Positions 9,583 through 21,056 of a stretch of DNA of 63,318 nt are shown here, in pieces. Numbering within the stretch: the stretch's first letter is position 1; each line of letters opens with the position of its first letter. The stretch lies in contig JAIERF010000115.1 in the NCBI GenBank assembly GCA_019747075.1, forward strand, positions 1 through 63,318, given 5' to 3'. Source of the stretch: Pseudomonadaceae bacterium (lineage in GTDB: Bacteria > Pseudomonadota > Gammaproteobacteria > Pseudomonadales > Pseudomonadaceae). The notes under the pieces were generated by a model that was not told where the DNA came from, searched no databases, and worked only from the letters and a program-made list of their open reading frames with translations. The position numbers and the translations under genes are program-made.

Positions 9583-9967
9583 AGATTTTCCCTTGTTTTT
9601 GAATGTCGCTGAGCAGTCCTGCGCGGGCGCTATCGAGCGCAGTTTTTTCGCTCAGTATGGTGGTCTCGAACAGGCTGGCCTGAATGTCTTTGCTCCACCA
9701 GCGTTCGCCTGTGGTGATGATTTGGTACTGCATCACGGTTGAGGCGGCGCGCAAGTCGAGCAAGTCCACCGGGCAGCCCGCTATATCCTCCAAGTCGCTT
9801 GCCAGTGACCACAGGTTCAGTGGTTCGGCGTAGCCGGCTACCAATACAGCCAGGTCAAGATCGCTCTGGGCGTTGGCGGTGCCTTGAGCGCGACTGCCAA
9901 AGGCGTAAATAGCCAGCAGTTCTGGGATTTTACGTTGCAGGGTTTGCACGATGGCGTGGCGATTCAT
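9572..9967 (-). CDS. mntA: MntA-like minimal nucleotidyltransferase antitoxin
   Basis: GSRAQGTANAQSDLD = GS-X10-D-X-D; start set at ATG 9967 (MNRHAIVQTLQRK). Confidence 0.87.
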   Translation of the reverse strand: MNRHAIVQTLQRKIPELLAIYAFGSRAQGTANAQSDLDLAVLVAGYAEPLNLWSLASDLEDIAGCPVDLLDLRAASTVMQYQIITTGERWWSKDIQASLFETTILSEKTALDSARAGLLSDIQKQGKIYAR

Positions 9968-10100
9968 GGTGGTGCCTGCGTTGTTGGTCGGGCGCGATGA
10001 TGGGTATAGAGCACTCCATGCCATCCTACGGTCGGGGTTCTGCGTTTAACAGTAGGTCTAGTCCGTGTTATGCGTGCGCTATGTAGACGTGGATTGATCC

Positions 10101-10137
10101 TCGAAATTCGCGGCAGAAGCCGCTCCTGCGGTGGGAT
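10101..10137. repeat. Pseudomonas REP-like element
   Basis: tcgaaattcgcggcagaagccgctcctgcggtgggat; reverse complement resembles the aggagcggcttc..gccgcgaa REP family. Confidence 0.7.
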
Positions 10138-10173
10138 GCTAGCGCTGCAACAGTTAAGGGCTACAAAGCCTTA

Positions 10174-11022
10174 TCAAAGACTCAAGCGCATCGACAAATC
10201 CACCGCCTTTATATCCTTGGTCAGCGTGCCCAGTGATATGTAATCCACCCCCGTTTCAGCCACGCTGCGCAGGGTGCTGGCGTTGATGCCGCCGGAGGCT
10301 TCCAGCTTGGCGCGGCCGGCGGTGAGGTGTACGGCGGTGCGCATGTCTTCCAGGCTGAGTTCATCGAGCATGATGATGTCGGCGCCGGCGTCCAGGGCTT
10401 GTTGCAGTTCTTCGAGGCTTTCCACTTCTACCTCCACCGGCTTGCCCGGGGCGATCTGCTGCGCGGCCTGGATCGCCTGGGCGATGCCGCCGCAGGCGGC
10501 GATGTGGTTTTCCTTGATCAGGAAGGCGTCGTACAGGCCGATGCGGTGGTTGTGGCAGCCGCCGCAAGTCACGGCATATTTTTGTGCCAGGCGCAGGCCT
10601 GGCAGGGTCTTGCGAGTGTCGAGCAGTTTCACCTGGGTGCCGGCTACCAGGTCAGCGTAGTGCTGGCTGTGGGTGGCGACGGCGGACAGGGTCTGCAAGA
10701 AGTTCAGGGCGCTGCGCTCGCCGCTGAGCAGGGCGCGTGCTGGGCCTTGCAGGGTGAAGAGGATCTCGTCGGCAGTGACACGTTGGCCGTCTTGCACTAG
10801 CCAGTTGACGCTGACGTTTGGGTCCAGCTGGCGAAACACTTCGTCGACCCAGGCGGTACCGCAAATGGTCGCGGCTTCGCGGGTGATGATGCGTGCGCTG
10901 GCCGTGCGCTCGGCGGCGATCAGTTGGGCGGTGATGTCGCCGCTGCCCAGGTCTTCGCGCAGGGCGGTCTGGACGTTAGCGGTGATTTCGCTGCGCAAGT
11001 CGGCAAGAATCAGGTTGGGCAT
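10174..11022 (-). CDS. nadC: Carboxylating nicotinate-nucleotide diphosphorylase
   Basis: [38 protein letters not shown]; start set at ATG 11022. Confidence 0.95.
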   Translation of the reverse strand: MPNLILADLRSEITANVQTALREDLGSGDITAQLIAAERTASARIITREAATICGTAWVDEVFRQLDPNVSVNWLVQDGQRVTADEILFTLQGPARALLSGERSALNFLQTLSAVATHSQHYADLVAGTQVKLLDTRKTLPGLRLAQKYAVTCGGCHNHRIGLYDAFLIKENHIAACGGIAQAIQAAQQIAPGKPVEVEVESLEELQQALDAGADIIMLDELSLEDMRTAVHLTAGRAKLEASGGINASTLRSVAETGVDYISLGTLTKDIKAVDLSMRLSL

Positions 11023-11203
11023 GACGGGCTCCGCATTCAGAATGGCGCGATTATAGGGGCTCCCGCCCGCGCGTGCAGCGTCGGTTGTGTTGGTCGCCCG
11101 GCTTTCTGCTACACCGTTAGAGCGCGTTGGTCGTGCGCTGGCAACCGTTCGCAGGTTGCTGGCGTGCATCTGTGACGCAGGTCATGTCTGTAGGTCTGTC
11201 AGC

Positions 11204-11231
11204 TTGGTGGTGGCGTGCTCGTCCCTATAAT
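11204..11231 (+). promoter_or_regulatory. Putative sigma-70 promoter for the DUF1631 gene
   Basis: TTGGTG-N16-TATAAT. Confidence 0.5.
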
Positions 11232-11340
11232 GAGATTACTCATTTGATTTGACGCCAGGCCCTTGACGTTATGGAAGACGCCCTGTTGATCGCTGTGCAG
11301 TTGGGTTTGCCTTTGTGGCACCCTCTGCGGGAGACTCGCA

Positions 11341-13677
11341 ATGACCGATGCGAACGTGGTGCACCTGAATAAGGTCGCCCCTCAGCACCCGCCCATTTCG
11401 CCGGTAGGAAGACTGCCCGTGGCGCTTACTCAAGTGCGTGACAAGGCTGCCCAGCAGCTCAAGCAAGCCCTGCAGGGACTGTTCGACAGTGCCGATGATT
11501 CGCTGTTTGAAATGGCTGATCGGGCCACCAGTAACGTCGAGCAAAATGCCTTTTTTGAAGCCATGCGCGATTTGCGCTTGAAGCGCAAAACCATCGAGCG
11601 TGGTTTTCTGCAGAAGATTTTCGAATCCTTCGCCACCCTTAATCAGTATGAAATCGGTAAGGCCCCGCTGCTGGATGCGGTGTCGTTTGACGCCTTGTCG
11701 CTGGTGCAAAACGATCAGCTGGAAGAGTCGGTGGCCGTCGATGCCATGGTTTCCAAGGTGATGAACCGTGATGGTGTGGCGCTTGGGCATCTGACCACCC
11801 GCCTGAATGCGTTGGTCAGCAAGAAGATTGATGAGAAGAACAACCCCCTAGGTCCGCGTGCGCTGTGCGAGGCGTTTCTGGAGGCCTGTCGTGATCTCGG
11901 CGTGGAGATCAAGGTCAAGCTGATCATCTTCAAGCTGTTCGAGAAGTCGGTGTTGGGCGATCTCGATCAGCTGTATGCCGAAGTTAATCAGCAATTGATT
12001 ACTGCGGGCGTGCTGCCAGAGCTTAAGTCCACTCCGCCGCGGCGAAACCCCGAGCGCTCTGCTGCCGGCCGCGGTACCCGTACCGATGGTGTTGCGGCTG
12101 CTGATGGTTCTGGCGGCGCTGGCGATGAGGGCATGCAGGAAGTCTTTGGCGTGCTGCAGTCCTTATTGGCCGAAGTGCGTGGTAGTGGTATGCCGGCCCG
12201 TGAGTTGCCTGCGGGCGCGGTGCCGATCTCCAGCAATGATCTGATGCGCTTGCTGTCGCATATTCAGCAGCGCTTGCCGGGACAATCGGCGGCCGCCGCT
12301 GACGAGTTTGACCTGCGCAATCAGCTGGAGTCGCTGCTCGGCCGCGCAAGCGCCAAGAGTGGTAAGGCGCGTGTGGTAGGCGAGGTGGATGAGGACGTTA
12401 TCAACCTGGTGTCGATGCTGTTCGAGTTTATTCTCGACGACCGCACCCTGCCTGATTCGCTGAAGGCCCTGATTGCACGCTTGCAAATTCCGATGCTGAA
12501 AGTCGCGGTGCTGGACAAGACCTTCTTCAGTCGCGGCAGTCATCCGGCTCGGCGTTTGCTCAATGAAATCGCCTCGGCGGCCCTGGGTTGGGTCGATCAG
12601 GATGATGCCCAGCGCGACACCTTGTATCAGCGTATCGATCAGGTCGTGCAGCGTCTGCTGAATGACTTTGTCGATGACCCGGCCATTTTCGCCGAGCTGT
12701 TGGCTGAGTTTGTTGCTTTTACCGGCGACGAGCGCCGCCGCAGTGACCTGCTGGAGCAGCGTACCCGGGATGCCGAAGAAGGGCGGGCAAAGTCCGAAAT
12801 GGCGCGTCAGCAGGTGGAGCTGGCATTGAACCAGCGCTTGCTGGGCAAGACCTTGCCGGAGGCCGTGGTGCGCTTGCTGCAGGAGGCCTGGAGCAAGGTG
12901 CTGATGCTCACGTGCCTCAAGCACGGGGTGGCGTCGTCGCAGTGGCAAGCCGTGCTGGTGACCATGGATGAGCTGGTCTGGAGCGTCGAGCCCCATGACG
13001 ATCCGCATGCGCGCCTGCGCTTGCTGGAGTTGGTGCCGGGGCTGCTAAGAAATTTGCGTGAAGGGCTGGATGGTGCGGGGGTTGATCCCTTTGTCACCAA
13101 TGAGTTCTTCACCCGCCTGGAGGCTCTGCATGTGCAGGCCTTCCAGCGTTTCAAACGGGCTATGCCGGTGGCTGTCGATAGCACGCAAGCGCGTCTGCCG
13201 ACGTTGGCCGACGAGGCTGCGCAGGTCTTGCCGGCTGATGAGGTGGCCAGTGTGCTGCCGTTGCTGGAGCTGCCCGTCAGCGACGAGTCGGAGCAGGCCG
13301 AAGAGCCGGCCATGGTGGAAGTGGTTGAGGAGATTATCCTGCTGGCGCCTGGCGAGCGGCGCGAGCAGGAGGCCGAAGTCAATCTGGCTGACGATGATGA
13401 AGCCTTTTTGCAGGTTGATGGTTTGCGGGTGGGAAGTTGGGTCGAGTTTCAGGAAGATGAGGAGCACAAGCTGCGCTGCAAATTGGCGGCGGTGATCAAG
13501 CCCACCGGCAAGTTCATCTTCGTTAATCGCACTGGTATGAAGGTGTTGGAGAAAACCCGCATGGGGCTGGCAGTGGAGTTTCGCCGCAGCGCCATTCGTC
13601 TGCTGGATGATGCCTTGTTGTTTGATCGGGCTCTGGAGTCGGTGATCGGCAATCTGCGGCGTCTGAAGGCAACCTGA
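11341..13677 (+). CDS. DUF1631 domain-containing protein
   Basis: 778-aa ORF between nadC and ampD, the position of PA4523 in P. aeruginosa. Confidence 0.85.
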   Translation: MTDANVVHLNKVAPQHPPISPVGRLPVALTQVRDKAAQQLKQALQGLFDSADDSLFEMADRATSNVEQNAFFEAMRDLRLKRKTIERGFLQKIFESFATLNQYEIGKAPLLDAVSFDALSLVQNDQLEESVAVDAMVSKVMNRDGVALGHLTTRLNALVSKKIDEKNNPLGPRALCEAFLEACRDLGVEIKVKLIIFKLFEKSVLGDLDQLYAEVNQQLITAGVLPELKSTPPRRNPERSAAGRGTRTDGVAAADGSGGAGDEGMQEVFGVLQSLLAEVRGSGMPARELPAGAVPISSNDLMRLLSHIQQRLPGQSAAAADEFDLRNQLESLLGRASAKSGKARVVGEVDEDVINLVSMLFEFILDDRTLPDSLKALIARLQIPMLKVAVLDKTFFSRGSHPARRLLNEIASAALGWVDQDDAQRDTLYQRIDQVVQRLLNDFVDDPAIFAELLAEFVAFTGDERRRSDLLEQRTRDAEEGRAKSEMARQQVELALNQRLLGKTLPEAVVRLLQEAWSKVLMLTCLKHGVASSQWQAVLVTMDELVWSVEPHDDPHARLRLLELVPGLLRNLREGLDGAGVDPFVTNEFFTRLEALHVQAFQRFKRAMPVAVDSTQARLPTLADEAAQVLPADEVASVLPLLELPVSDESEQAEEPAMVEVVEEIILLAPGERREQEAEVNLADDDEAFLQVDGLRVGSWVEFQEDEEHKLRCKLAAVIKPTGKFIFVNRTGMKVLEKTRMGLAVEFRRSAIRLLDDALLFDRALESVIGNLRRLKAT

Positions 13678-13695
13678 GTGTTATTGCGCGGTTTT

Positions 13696-13724
13696 CGACG
13701 CCCGGCTTTGGCCGGGCGTTGTCG
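13696..13724 (+). terminator. Terminator-like hairpin after the DUF1631 gene
   Basis: cgaCGCCCGGCtttgGCCGGGCGttgtcg. Confidence 0.6.
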
Positions 13725-13784
13725 TTTATAGGGTGCGCTACAATCGCCAGCGGGCTGTTAAAGTGGTGGCTCAGAGGGGTGTTT

Positions 13785-14366
13785 ATGCTGTTGGATTCTG
13801 TCACTGGCTGGTGCGCTGGGGTGCGTCATTGCCCATCGGCGCATTGCAACGAGCGCCCGCAAGGGGAAATCTCCCTGTTGGTGCTGCACAACATCAGTCT
13901 GCCTCCGGGGCAGTTTGGTACGGGCAAGGTGCAGGAGTTCTTCACCTCGGGCTTAAACGCGAGTGAGCATGCGTATTTTGCCGGCATTGCGGACATGCGC
14001 GTGTCGGCACACTTTTTCATCGAGCGGGATGGCCAGATCAGCCAGTTTGTTTCCTGTCTGCAGCGCGCCTGGCACGCCGGGGTGTCGAGCTTTTCCGGGC
14101 GCGACAACTGCAATGATTTCTCCCTCGGCATTGAGCTCGAGGGCACCGATGATCTGCCGTACAGCGACGCGCAATACGATGCACTGGTGCCGCTGGTGCA
14201 GCAGCTGTTGGCGGCCTATCCGGCGCTCAGTGTCGAGCGTATCTGCGGTCACTGCGATATTGCCCCGGGGCGCAAGACCGATCCTGGCCCGGCCTTTGAC
14301 TGGCCACGTTTGCGCACGGCATTGCTGGCTGCTCCAGTGGTCGTGGCCAGCCCTATCAAGGAGTAA
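13785..14366 (+). CDS. ampD: 1,6-anhydro-N-acetylmuramyl-L-alanine amidase AmpD
   Basis: LVLHNISLPPGQFG..., ICGHCDIAPGRKTDPGPAFDW; GAGGGG RBS before ATG 13785. Confidence 0.95.
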   Translation: MLLDSVTGWCAGVRHCPSAHCNERPQGEISLLVLHNISLPPGQFGTGKVQEFFTSGLNASEHAYFAGIADMRVSAHFFIERDGQISQFVSCLQRAWHAGVSSFSGRDNCNDFSLGIELEGTDDLPYSDAQYDALVPLVQQLLAAYPALSVERICGHCDIAPGRKTDPGPAFDWPRLRTALLAAPVVVASPIKE

Positions 14367-14369
14367 TAA

Positions 14370-15206
14370 ATGAGTTTTCTGGTGCTATTGCTGGCGGTGT
14401 GGGTCGAGAAATTTTCTGCCGGCCGGCAGCGTATACAGCAGGATGGCGGCTGGCTCCGGCAGTTGGCCAGGGTTGAAGCGGCGCCAAGCTTACAGGCATC
14501 GCCTTGGTTGAGCCTGGCGCTGCTGGTGTTGGTGCCGGTGTTGTTGCTCGGCGTGCTGTTGCTGCTGCTCAAGTCGGTGGCCTATGGCTGGCTGGCCTTG
14601 CCAGTGCATTTGCTGGTGCTGATCTACGGCCTGGGGCGCGGTGATGTGCTGGCGGCGCTTGGGCCGTTCCGCGATGCCTGGCGCCGCGATGACACCGAGG
14701 CGGCCTACTTGGTGGCCGCGCGTGATCTGGGGGTGCAGGCCGACGAACCTGGCGAGCTATTGACCCGTGTGCAGGGTTATCTGCTCTGGCAGGCCTATCA
14801 GAGCTTCTTTGCGGTGATTTTTTGGTACGCGTTGCTCGGGCCGGTTGCCGTGCTGGCCTATCGACTGTTGGCATTGACCACTGAGCAGGCGCAGCAGGTT
14901 GCCCTGCGTGAGCGTGCGCAGCAGTTGCGGCATGCGTTCGACTGGCTGCCGGCGCGGGTGTTGGCCAGCAGCTTTGCCTTGGTCGGCGATTTTGTCTCGG
15001 TCAGCCGGGCGCTGTTGCATGAACTGCTGAACTGGCAGATTTCGGCTGCCCAGTTGGTCGATCATGCCGGTCGCGCGGCGGCCAATACACCGGCGTCCGC
15101 GCCAGGGGATGTTGGACTGCACAGCCTCGACTCGTTGTGGCAAATGCTGGTGCGCAGTGCCCTGCTTTGGTATGCGGGTTTTGCGGTGTGGACCCTGCTG
15201 CTGTAA
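14370..15206 (+). CDS. ampE: Regulatory signaling modulator AmpE
   Basis: Immediately downstream of ampD; multi-TM AmpE-like protein. Confidence 0.92.
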   Translation: MSFLVLLLAVWVEKFSAGRQRIQQDGGWLRQLARVEAAPSLQASPWLSLALLVLVPVLLLGVLLLLLKSVAYGWLALPVHLLVLIYGLGRGDVLAALGPFRDAWRRDDTEAAYLVAARDLGVQADEPGELLTRVQGYLLWQAYQSFFAVIFWYALLGPVAVLAYRLLALTTEQAQQVALRERAQQLRHAFDWLPARVLASSFALVGDFVSVSRALLHELLNWQISAAQLVDHAGRAAANTPASAPGDVGLHSLDSLWQMLVRSALLWYAGFAVWTLLL

Positions 15207-15230
15207 TCCAAGCCATTGCCCGTCGGCCGC

Positions 15231-16121
15231 TCAGGGCCATAACCAGGCCGCGCCGCGTACGCCGCTGGAGTCACCATGGCGGGCGGGCACGAGGCGGGTG
15301 TTGACCTGGTCAGAGAACACATGGCGACTTAACAGCACAGGCACCTGGTTGTAGAGGGCGCCGATATTCGACAGCCCGCCGCCCAGCACTATCACTTCCG
15401 GGTCCAGCAGGTTGATCACGCTGGCCAGGCTGCGGGCCAGTTGCTCGGCGTAGCGCGCCAGCGCCTGTTGCGCCGCCGGTACGCCCTGGCTGGCCGCTAG
15501 GGCAATGGCCCCAGCGTCCAGCCCCAGGCCGCTGCGCGTGGCCCAGCCCGGACCACTGAGAAACGTTTCGATGCAGTCATCCAGGCCGCAGTAGCAGCGC
15601 ATTGGCAGGCCATCTGCCGGCTGGCGCCAGGGCAAGGGGTTATGCCCCCATTCGCCGGCAATGGCGTTGGGCCCGGCCAGCAGGCGGCCGTGAATGACGA
15701 TGCCGCCGCCCACGCCGGTGCCGAGAATCACTCCGAATACGCTGGCGGCCCCCGCGCCTGCGCCATCGCTGGCCTCGGACAGGGCAAAGCAGTCGGCGTC
15801 ATTGGCCAGGCGAATGGGCCGCTGTAAGCGCTGTTCAAGGTCTCCAGCCAAGTCCTGGCCAATCAGGCAGGTGGAGTTGGCGTTCTTGATCCGCCCGTGA
15901 TCGGGGGAGCGGGTGCCCGGGATGCCAATGCCGACGCTGCCCTGCATGCCCAGCTCGCGCTCGCATTCTTCGACTAGGCTGCAAATAGCCGCAAGGGTGG
16001 CCGGATAGTCGCCTTGCGGCGTCGGACAGCGCCGCCGCAGTCTTTCCTGGCTGCCCTGCAGGGCCAATATCTCGATTTTGCTGCCACCCAGATCAATGCC
16101 CAGGCGAAGTGATGAATGCAT
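15231..16121 (-). CDS. ROK family sugar kinase
   Basis: LGIDLGGSKIEI, GIGIPGTRS, EWGHNPLPW, CYCGLDDCIETFLSGP. Confidence 0.9.
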   Translation of the reverse strand: MHSSLRLGIDLGGSKIEILALQGSQERLRRRCPTPQGDYPATLAAICSLVEECERELGMQGSVGIGIPGTRSPDHGRIKNANSTCLIGQDLAGDLEQRLQRPIRLANDADCFALSEASDGAGAGAASVFGVILGTGVGGGIVIHGRLLAGPNAIAGEWGHNPLPWRQPADGLPMRCYCGLDDCIETFLSGPGWATRSGLGLDAGAIALAASQGVPAAQQALARYAEQLARSLASVINLLDPEVIVLGGGLSNIGALYNQVPVLLSRHVFSDQVNTRLVPARHGDSSGVRGAAWLWP

Positions 16122-16286
16122 GCTTAACCTTAAGTTACAGAGCGATGGGCCGATATCGGGTATACAGGATGCGCGGCTTGCTGAGCGTTTAAGGCACGGG
16201 TGCCTTCTGGGGCGCGACCTTGAGCGCAGGATACCGGTGTTGCCGGTCGGCTGGTGAAGGAGGCACGGGTTACTAAGCGGTATTCT

Positions 16287-16304
16287 TGCCCGTAAAAACG
16301 GGCA
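16287..16304 (+). other. Hairpin in the MCP gene 5' UTR
   Basis: TGCCCGTaaaaACGGGCA. Confidence 0.4.
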
Positions 16305-16340
16305 GCAGCCTATAAAAATAATGGTAACAGGAGGCGTCTA

Positions 16341-18380
16341 GTGAAGACCGTGTTGTATCCGGCCATCGCGCTGATGAATCGACTGAACTTCGGCATGAAA
16401 TTCAGCCTGATAAGTGTCTTATTTTTTCTGCCCATGGCGGTCACTAACTACTACTTGGTGAGCGACTCCTATGACCAGTACGTGCGTACCAGTACCGAGC
16501 TGGAAAGCCTCGAACTGCTGGGCAGCACCCTGAAAATTCGCCGCGATCTGGAAGAGGTCAACGACCTTGCCCTGATCAGTCGCATGCTGGGTGAGAGCAG
16601 TTCGGCGGAAGCTGATGCGCGGATCGCCAAGCTTGAGCAGTCACTGATCGAGCAGTTTGCTGCCTTGCAGGCAGTCAGTCATGACGCTCAGCAGGTCGAG
16701 CAGTTCAATGCTCAACGTGATGAGCTGCTCAATGCCATGCGTGCCATCAAGGCTCAGGTTGCGCCGGTCAGCAAGCGTGCCCAAGGCGAAGAGTTGTTGG
16801 CCAAGGTGCAATTGTTTATCAAAGGCGTGGCCTCGGATTCCGGCCTGAGCCAGGACGACAGTCGCGATGTGCGGCAGATGGTCGAGCTGGTGATGAATGT
16901 CACCCCGCAGGTTACTGCCGTGCTCGCCACGGGGCGCTCGGTGGGTGCCTATTCCCTGGGCGTTGGTTTTCTCGACTCCGGCGCCAGCGTCAAGCTGGAA
17001 GATGCCTTGCTGCTGATGGAGAAACTGCACGCCGAGTACGGTTTGAAGATCAAGGAAACCCTGGCTGCCAGCCCTGGCGCCCAGCGCGCCTTGGGCAATC
17101 GTACCGCCGCCAGCCAGGAAACCCTCAAGGAGTTGGCCAAGGTCTTCGAAGACAAGGTCATTCTTGCCGAATCCCTGAAGGGCTCCTGGCAGGAGTTCTT
17201 TGCCGAGATCAGCGGCGAGATGGAAAAAACCTATCAGGTCAACGACGCGACCCTGGTGTTTTTGCAGGCCGAGCTGTCTGAACGCCTGCAGCAGAAAGGC
17301 TCGCAAACCATCCTCTTGGTCGTCGCGCTGCTGGTGGTGTTCCTGTCGATTGTCTACCTGTATGGCGGCTTCTACGTCTCGACCCGCACTACCCTGAAAA
17401 GCCTCGGCCTGGTCATGGATAAAGTGGCTGCCGGCGACATGACCGTCAGCTACAAGGTGCAGAGCCGCGACGAGCTGGGTGAGTTGGGGGATGTGTTCAA
17501 TGGCACCGTGGTCAAGATCCACGACCTGATTGAGCGTGTCGGCCATACCGTCACTGAGGTCGAGCGTCAGGCCGATCGTGTTGAGGTGGTCTCCGGTGAG
17601 AGCAACCAGGCCGTTGCCGGGCAGCGTTCGCAGATCGAACAGGTGGCCACGGCCATGAATGAAATGTCGGCGACTGCCCAGGAAGTGGCGCGCAGTGCTG
17701 CCGCCGCTGTGGGCAGTGCCCAGAGCGTCAACGATGAGACGGTGAGTGGTCGTGAGTTGGTGGACTCCCAGGTCGGCAGCATTCAGCGCCTGGCCAGCGG
17801 CATCGACCAGTCGGTGGCGGTGATCAACCAGTTGGCGGCGGACAGTGCTTCGATCAGCCGGGTGCTGGAGGTGATCAAGGGCATTGCCGAGCAGACCAAC
17901 CTGCTGGCGCTTAACGCTGCGATTGAGGCAGCGCGGGCTGGCGAGCAGGGCCGCGGTTTTGCCGTGGTAGCTGATGAAGTGCGCACCCTGGCCAAGCGTA
18001 CCCAGCAGTCGACCGAAGAAATCGAGCAGATGATTTCCAAGTTGCAGGGCGGTGTGGCGGCCACGGTGAAAGCCATGAGCGGTAGCCACAAGATGGCCGA
18101 CGATACCGTCAGCCAGTCGAGCAAGGTGCAGCAGGCGCTGGAAAACATTCTTGGCGCGGTCGGCATGATTGTCGACCAGAACCAGCAGATTGCCGCCGCC
18201 GCCGAGCAGCAGACGGCAGTGGCCCACGATATTGATCAGAACATCGTGGCGATCAATGAAGCCGGTGAGCGTACCGCCGAGGGTTCAAGCCAGACCGAGC
18301 AGGCCAGTCGCGAACTGTCCGATCATGTCTCGCGGCTCAAGCAGCTGATCAGCGCCTTCCGCGTGCGCGGCCAGGCCTGA
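16341..18380 (+). CDS. Methyl-accepting chemotaxis protein
   Basis: HAMP plus signature [44 protein letters not shown] start after aggaggcg. Confidence 0.95.
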   Translation: MKTVLYPAIALMNRLNFGMKFSLISVLFFLPMAVTNYYLVSDSYDQYVRTSTELESLELLGSTLKIRRDLEEVNDLALISRMLGESSSAEADARIAKLEQSLIEQFAALQAVSHDAQQVEQFNAQRDELLNAMRAIKAQVAPVSKRAQGEELLAKVQLFIKGVASDSGLSQDDSRDVRQMVELVMNVTPQVTAVLATGRSVGAYSLGVGFLDSGASVKLEDALLLMEKLHAEYGLKIKETLAASPGAQRALGNRTAASQETLKELAKVFEDKVILAESLKGSWQEFFAEISGEMEKTYQVNDATLVFLQAELSERLQQKGSQTILLVVALLVVFLSIVYLYGGFYVSTRTTLKSLGLVMDKVAAGDMTVSYKVQSRDELGELGDVFNGTVVKIHDLIERVGHTVTEVERQADRVEVVSGESNQAVAGQRSQIEQVATAMNEMSATAQEVARSAAAAVGSAQSVNDETVSGRELVDSQVGSIQRLASGIDQSVAVINQLAADSASISRVLEVIKGIAEQTNLLALNAAIEAARAGEQGRGFAVVADEVRTLAKRTQQSTEEIEQMISKLQGGVAATVKAMSGSHKMADDTVSQSSKVQQALENILGAVGMIVDQNQQIAAAAEQQTAVAHDIDQNIVAINEAGERTAEGSSQTEQASRELSDHVSRLKQLISAFRVRGQA

Positions 18381-18402
18381 TCCTGGGCTGAGGTCTGCAA
18401 AT

Positions 18403-18428
18403 AAAAACCGCCGTAAGGCGGTTTTTTT
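18403..18428. terminator. Bidirectional terminator between MCP and tatD
   Basis: aaaaaCCGCCgtaaGGCGGttttttt. Confidence 0.9.
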
Positions 18429-19212
18429 ATGTCTGCTGCCAGCCAAACAGGTTGAAACTATTGGTGCTGCTGGCGCTAGCCAGTTCCTCGGGGGCGATGC
18501 CCTTGAGTGCTGCCAGGGCGGTGCAGATGTCGGGGAGAAATAGCGGGCTGTTGCGCTGGTAAGGGTGCATGGCTGGCGCCATATCCGGGCTGTCGGTTTC
18601 CAGCACGATGGCGTCTAGCGGCAGGGCGGCGAATACCTTGCGCAAGCGCAAGGCCTGCGGCCAGGTGGCGGCGCCGCCAAAACCGAGCTTGAAGCCCATT
18701 TTGAGGTATTCCTTGGCTTCTTCATGGCTGCCGGCAAAGGCGTGGATGATGCCGCCGCGTTTCAGGCGGTAGCGCTTGAGCGTGGCGATGGTTGGCCCGT
18801 GGGCACGGCGCACATGCAGCAGGGCTGGCAGCTCGAACTCGGCTGCCAGTGTCAGTTGCGCCTCGAACAGCGCTTGCTGGCGTGCGGGGTCCAGCTCCGT
18901 CAGAAAGTAGTCGAGGCCGAACTCGCCGACGGCACACAGCTTGGGATGGCCAGCCAGGCGTTGCAGCCAGTCGCGCAATTGCTCCAGGTGCTCTGGCTGA
19001 TGCTGATCGAGATAAACCGGGTGCAGGCCGAAGGCGGCGTACAGGCCGTCTTCGTGTTGCACCAAGTCCCACAGGCGTTGCCAGTTGGCCTGATAGACAC
19101 CGAGCACGACCAGGCGCTCGACGCCGAGCTGTCGGCTGCGCGCCAGCACCTCGCCGCGGTCCGCGTCGAAGTCGGGAAAATCCAGGTGGGTGTGGGTATC
19201 GATCAGGCGCAT
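18427..19212 (-). CDS. TatD family hydrolase
   Basis: MRLIDTHTHLDFPDFDADR, LETDSPDMAP. Confidence 0.92.
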   Translation of the reverse strand: MRLIDTHTHLDFPDFDADRGEVLARSRQLGVERLVVLGVYQANWQRLWDLVQHEDGLYAAFGLHPVYLDQHQPEHLEQLRDWLQRLAGHPKLCAVGEFGLDYFLTELDPARQQALFEAQLTLAAEFELPALLHVRRAHGPTIATLKRYRLKRGGIIHAFAGSHEEAKEYLKMGFKLGFGGAATWPQALRLRKVFAALPLDAIVLETDSPDMAPAMHPYQRNSPLFLPDICTALAALKGIAPEELASASSTNSFNLFGWQQT

Positions 19213-19273
19213 GGGCCAAGTGTCCGGCGCCGACAATCCGGCTGCAAGTCGAATGACCGCAGCCGGGCTCTGC

Positions 19274-20857
<1,584 letters not shown>

Positions 20858-21035
20858 GCTCGGGAAACCCATCGACTGATAGTCGGATTGTCAAAAAAGG
20901 CGGCGATTATAGCGGTAAAAGCGTCCCGAGCGGCGCCCGGTTGGCAGGCCGTGGCCGCAGGCGTTGTGCAGCATTTTATGACGCGTTGTTTTGAATCAAG
21001 AACAGTCAATCGATACAGCGACAAAGGACTGCGAA

Positions 21036-21056
21036 ATGGCGGCAATTATTGATTGA
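21036..21056 (+). other. Candidate 6-codon upstream ORF (MAAIID*) in the speC leader
   Basis: AAAGGA 7 nt upstream of ATGGCGGCAATTATTGATTGA. Confidence 0.35.

Noticed and set aside
16641-18227. 528-aa minus-strand ORF antisense to the MCP gene
   Set aside because: His/Leu/Gly-rich antisense translation; the MCP signature is on the plus strand.
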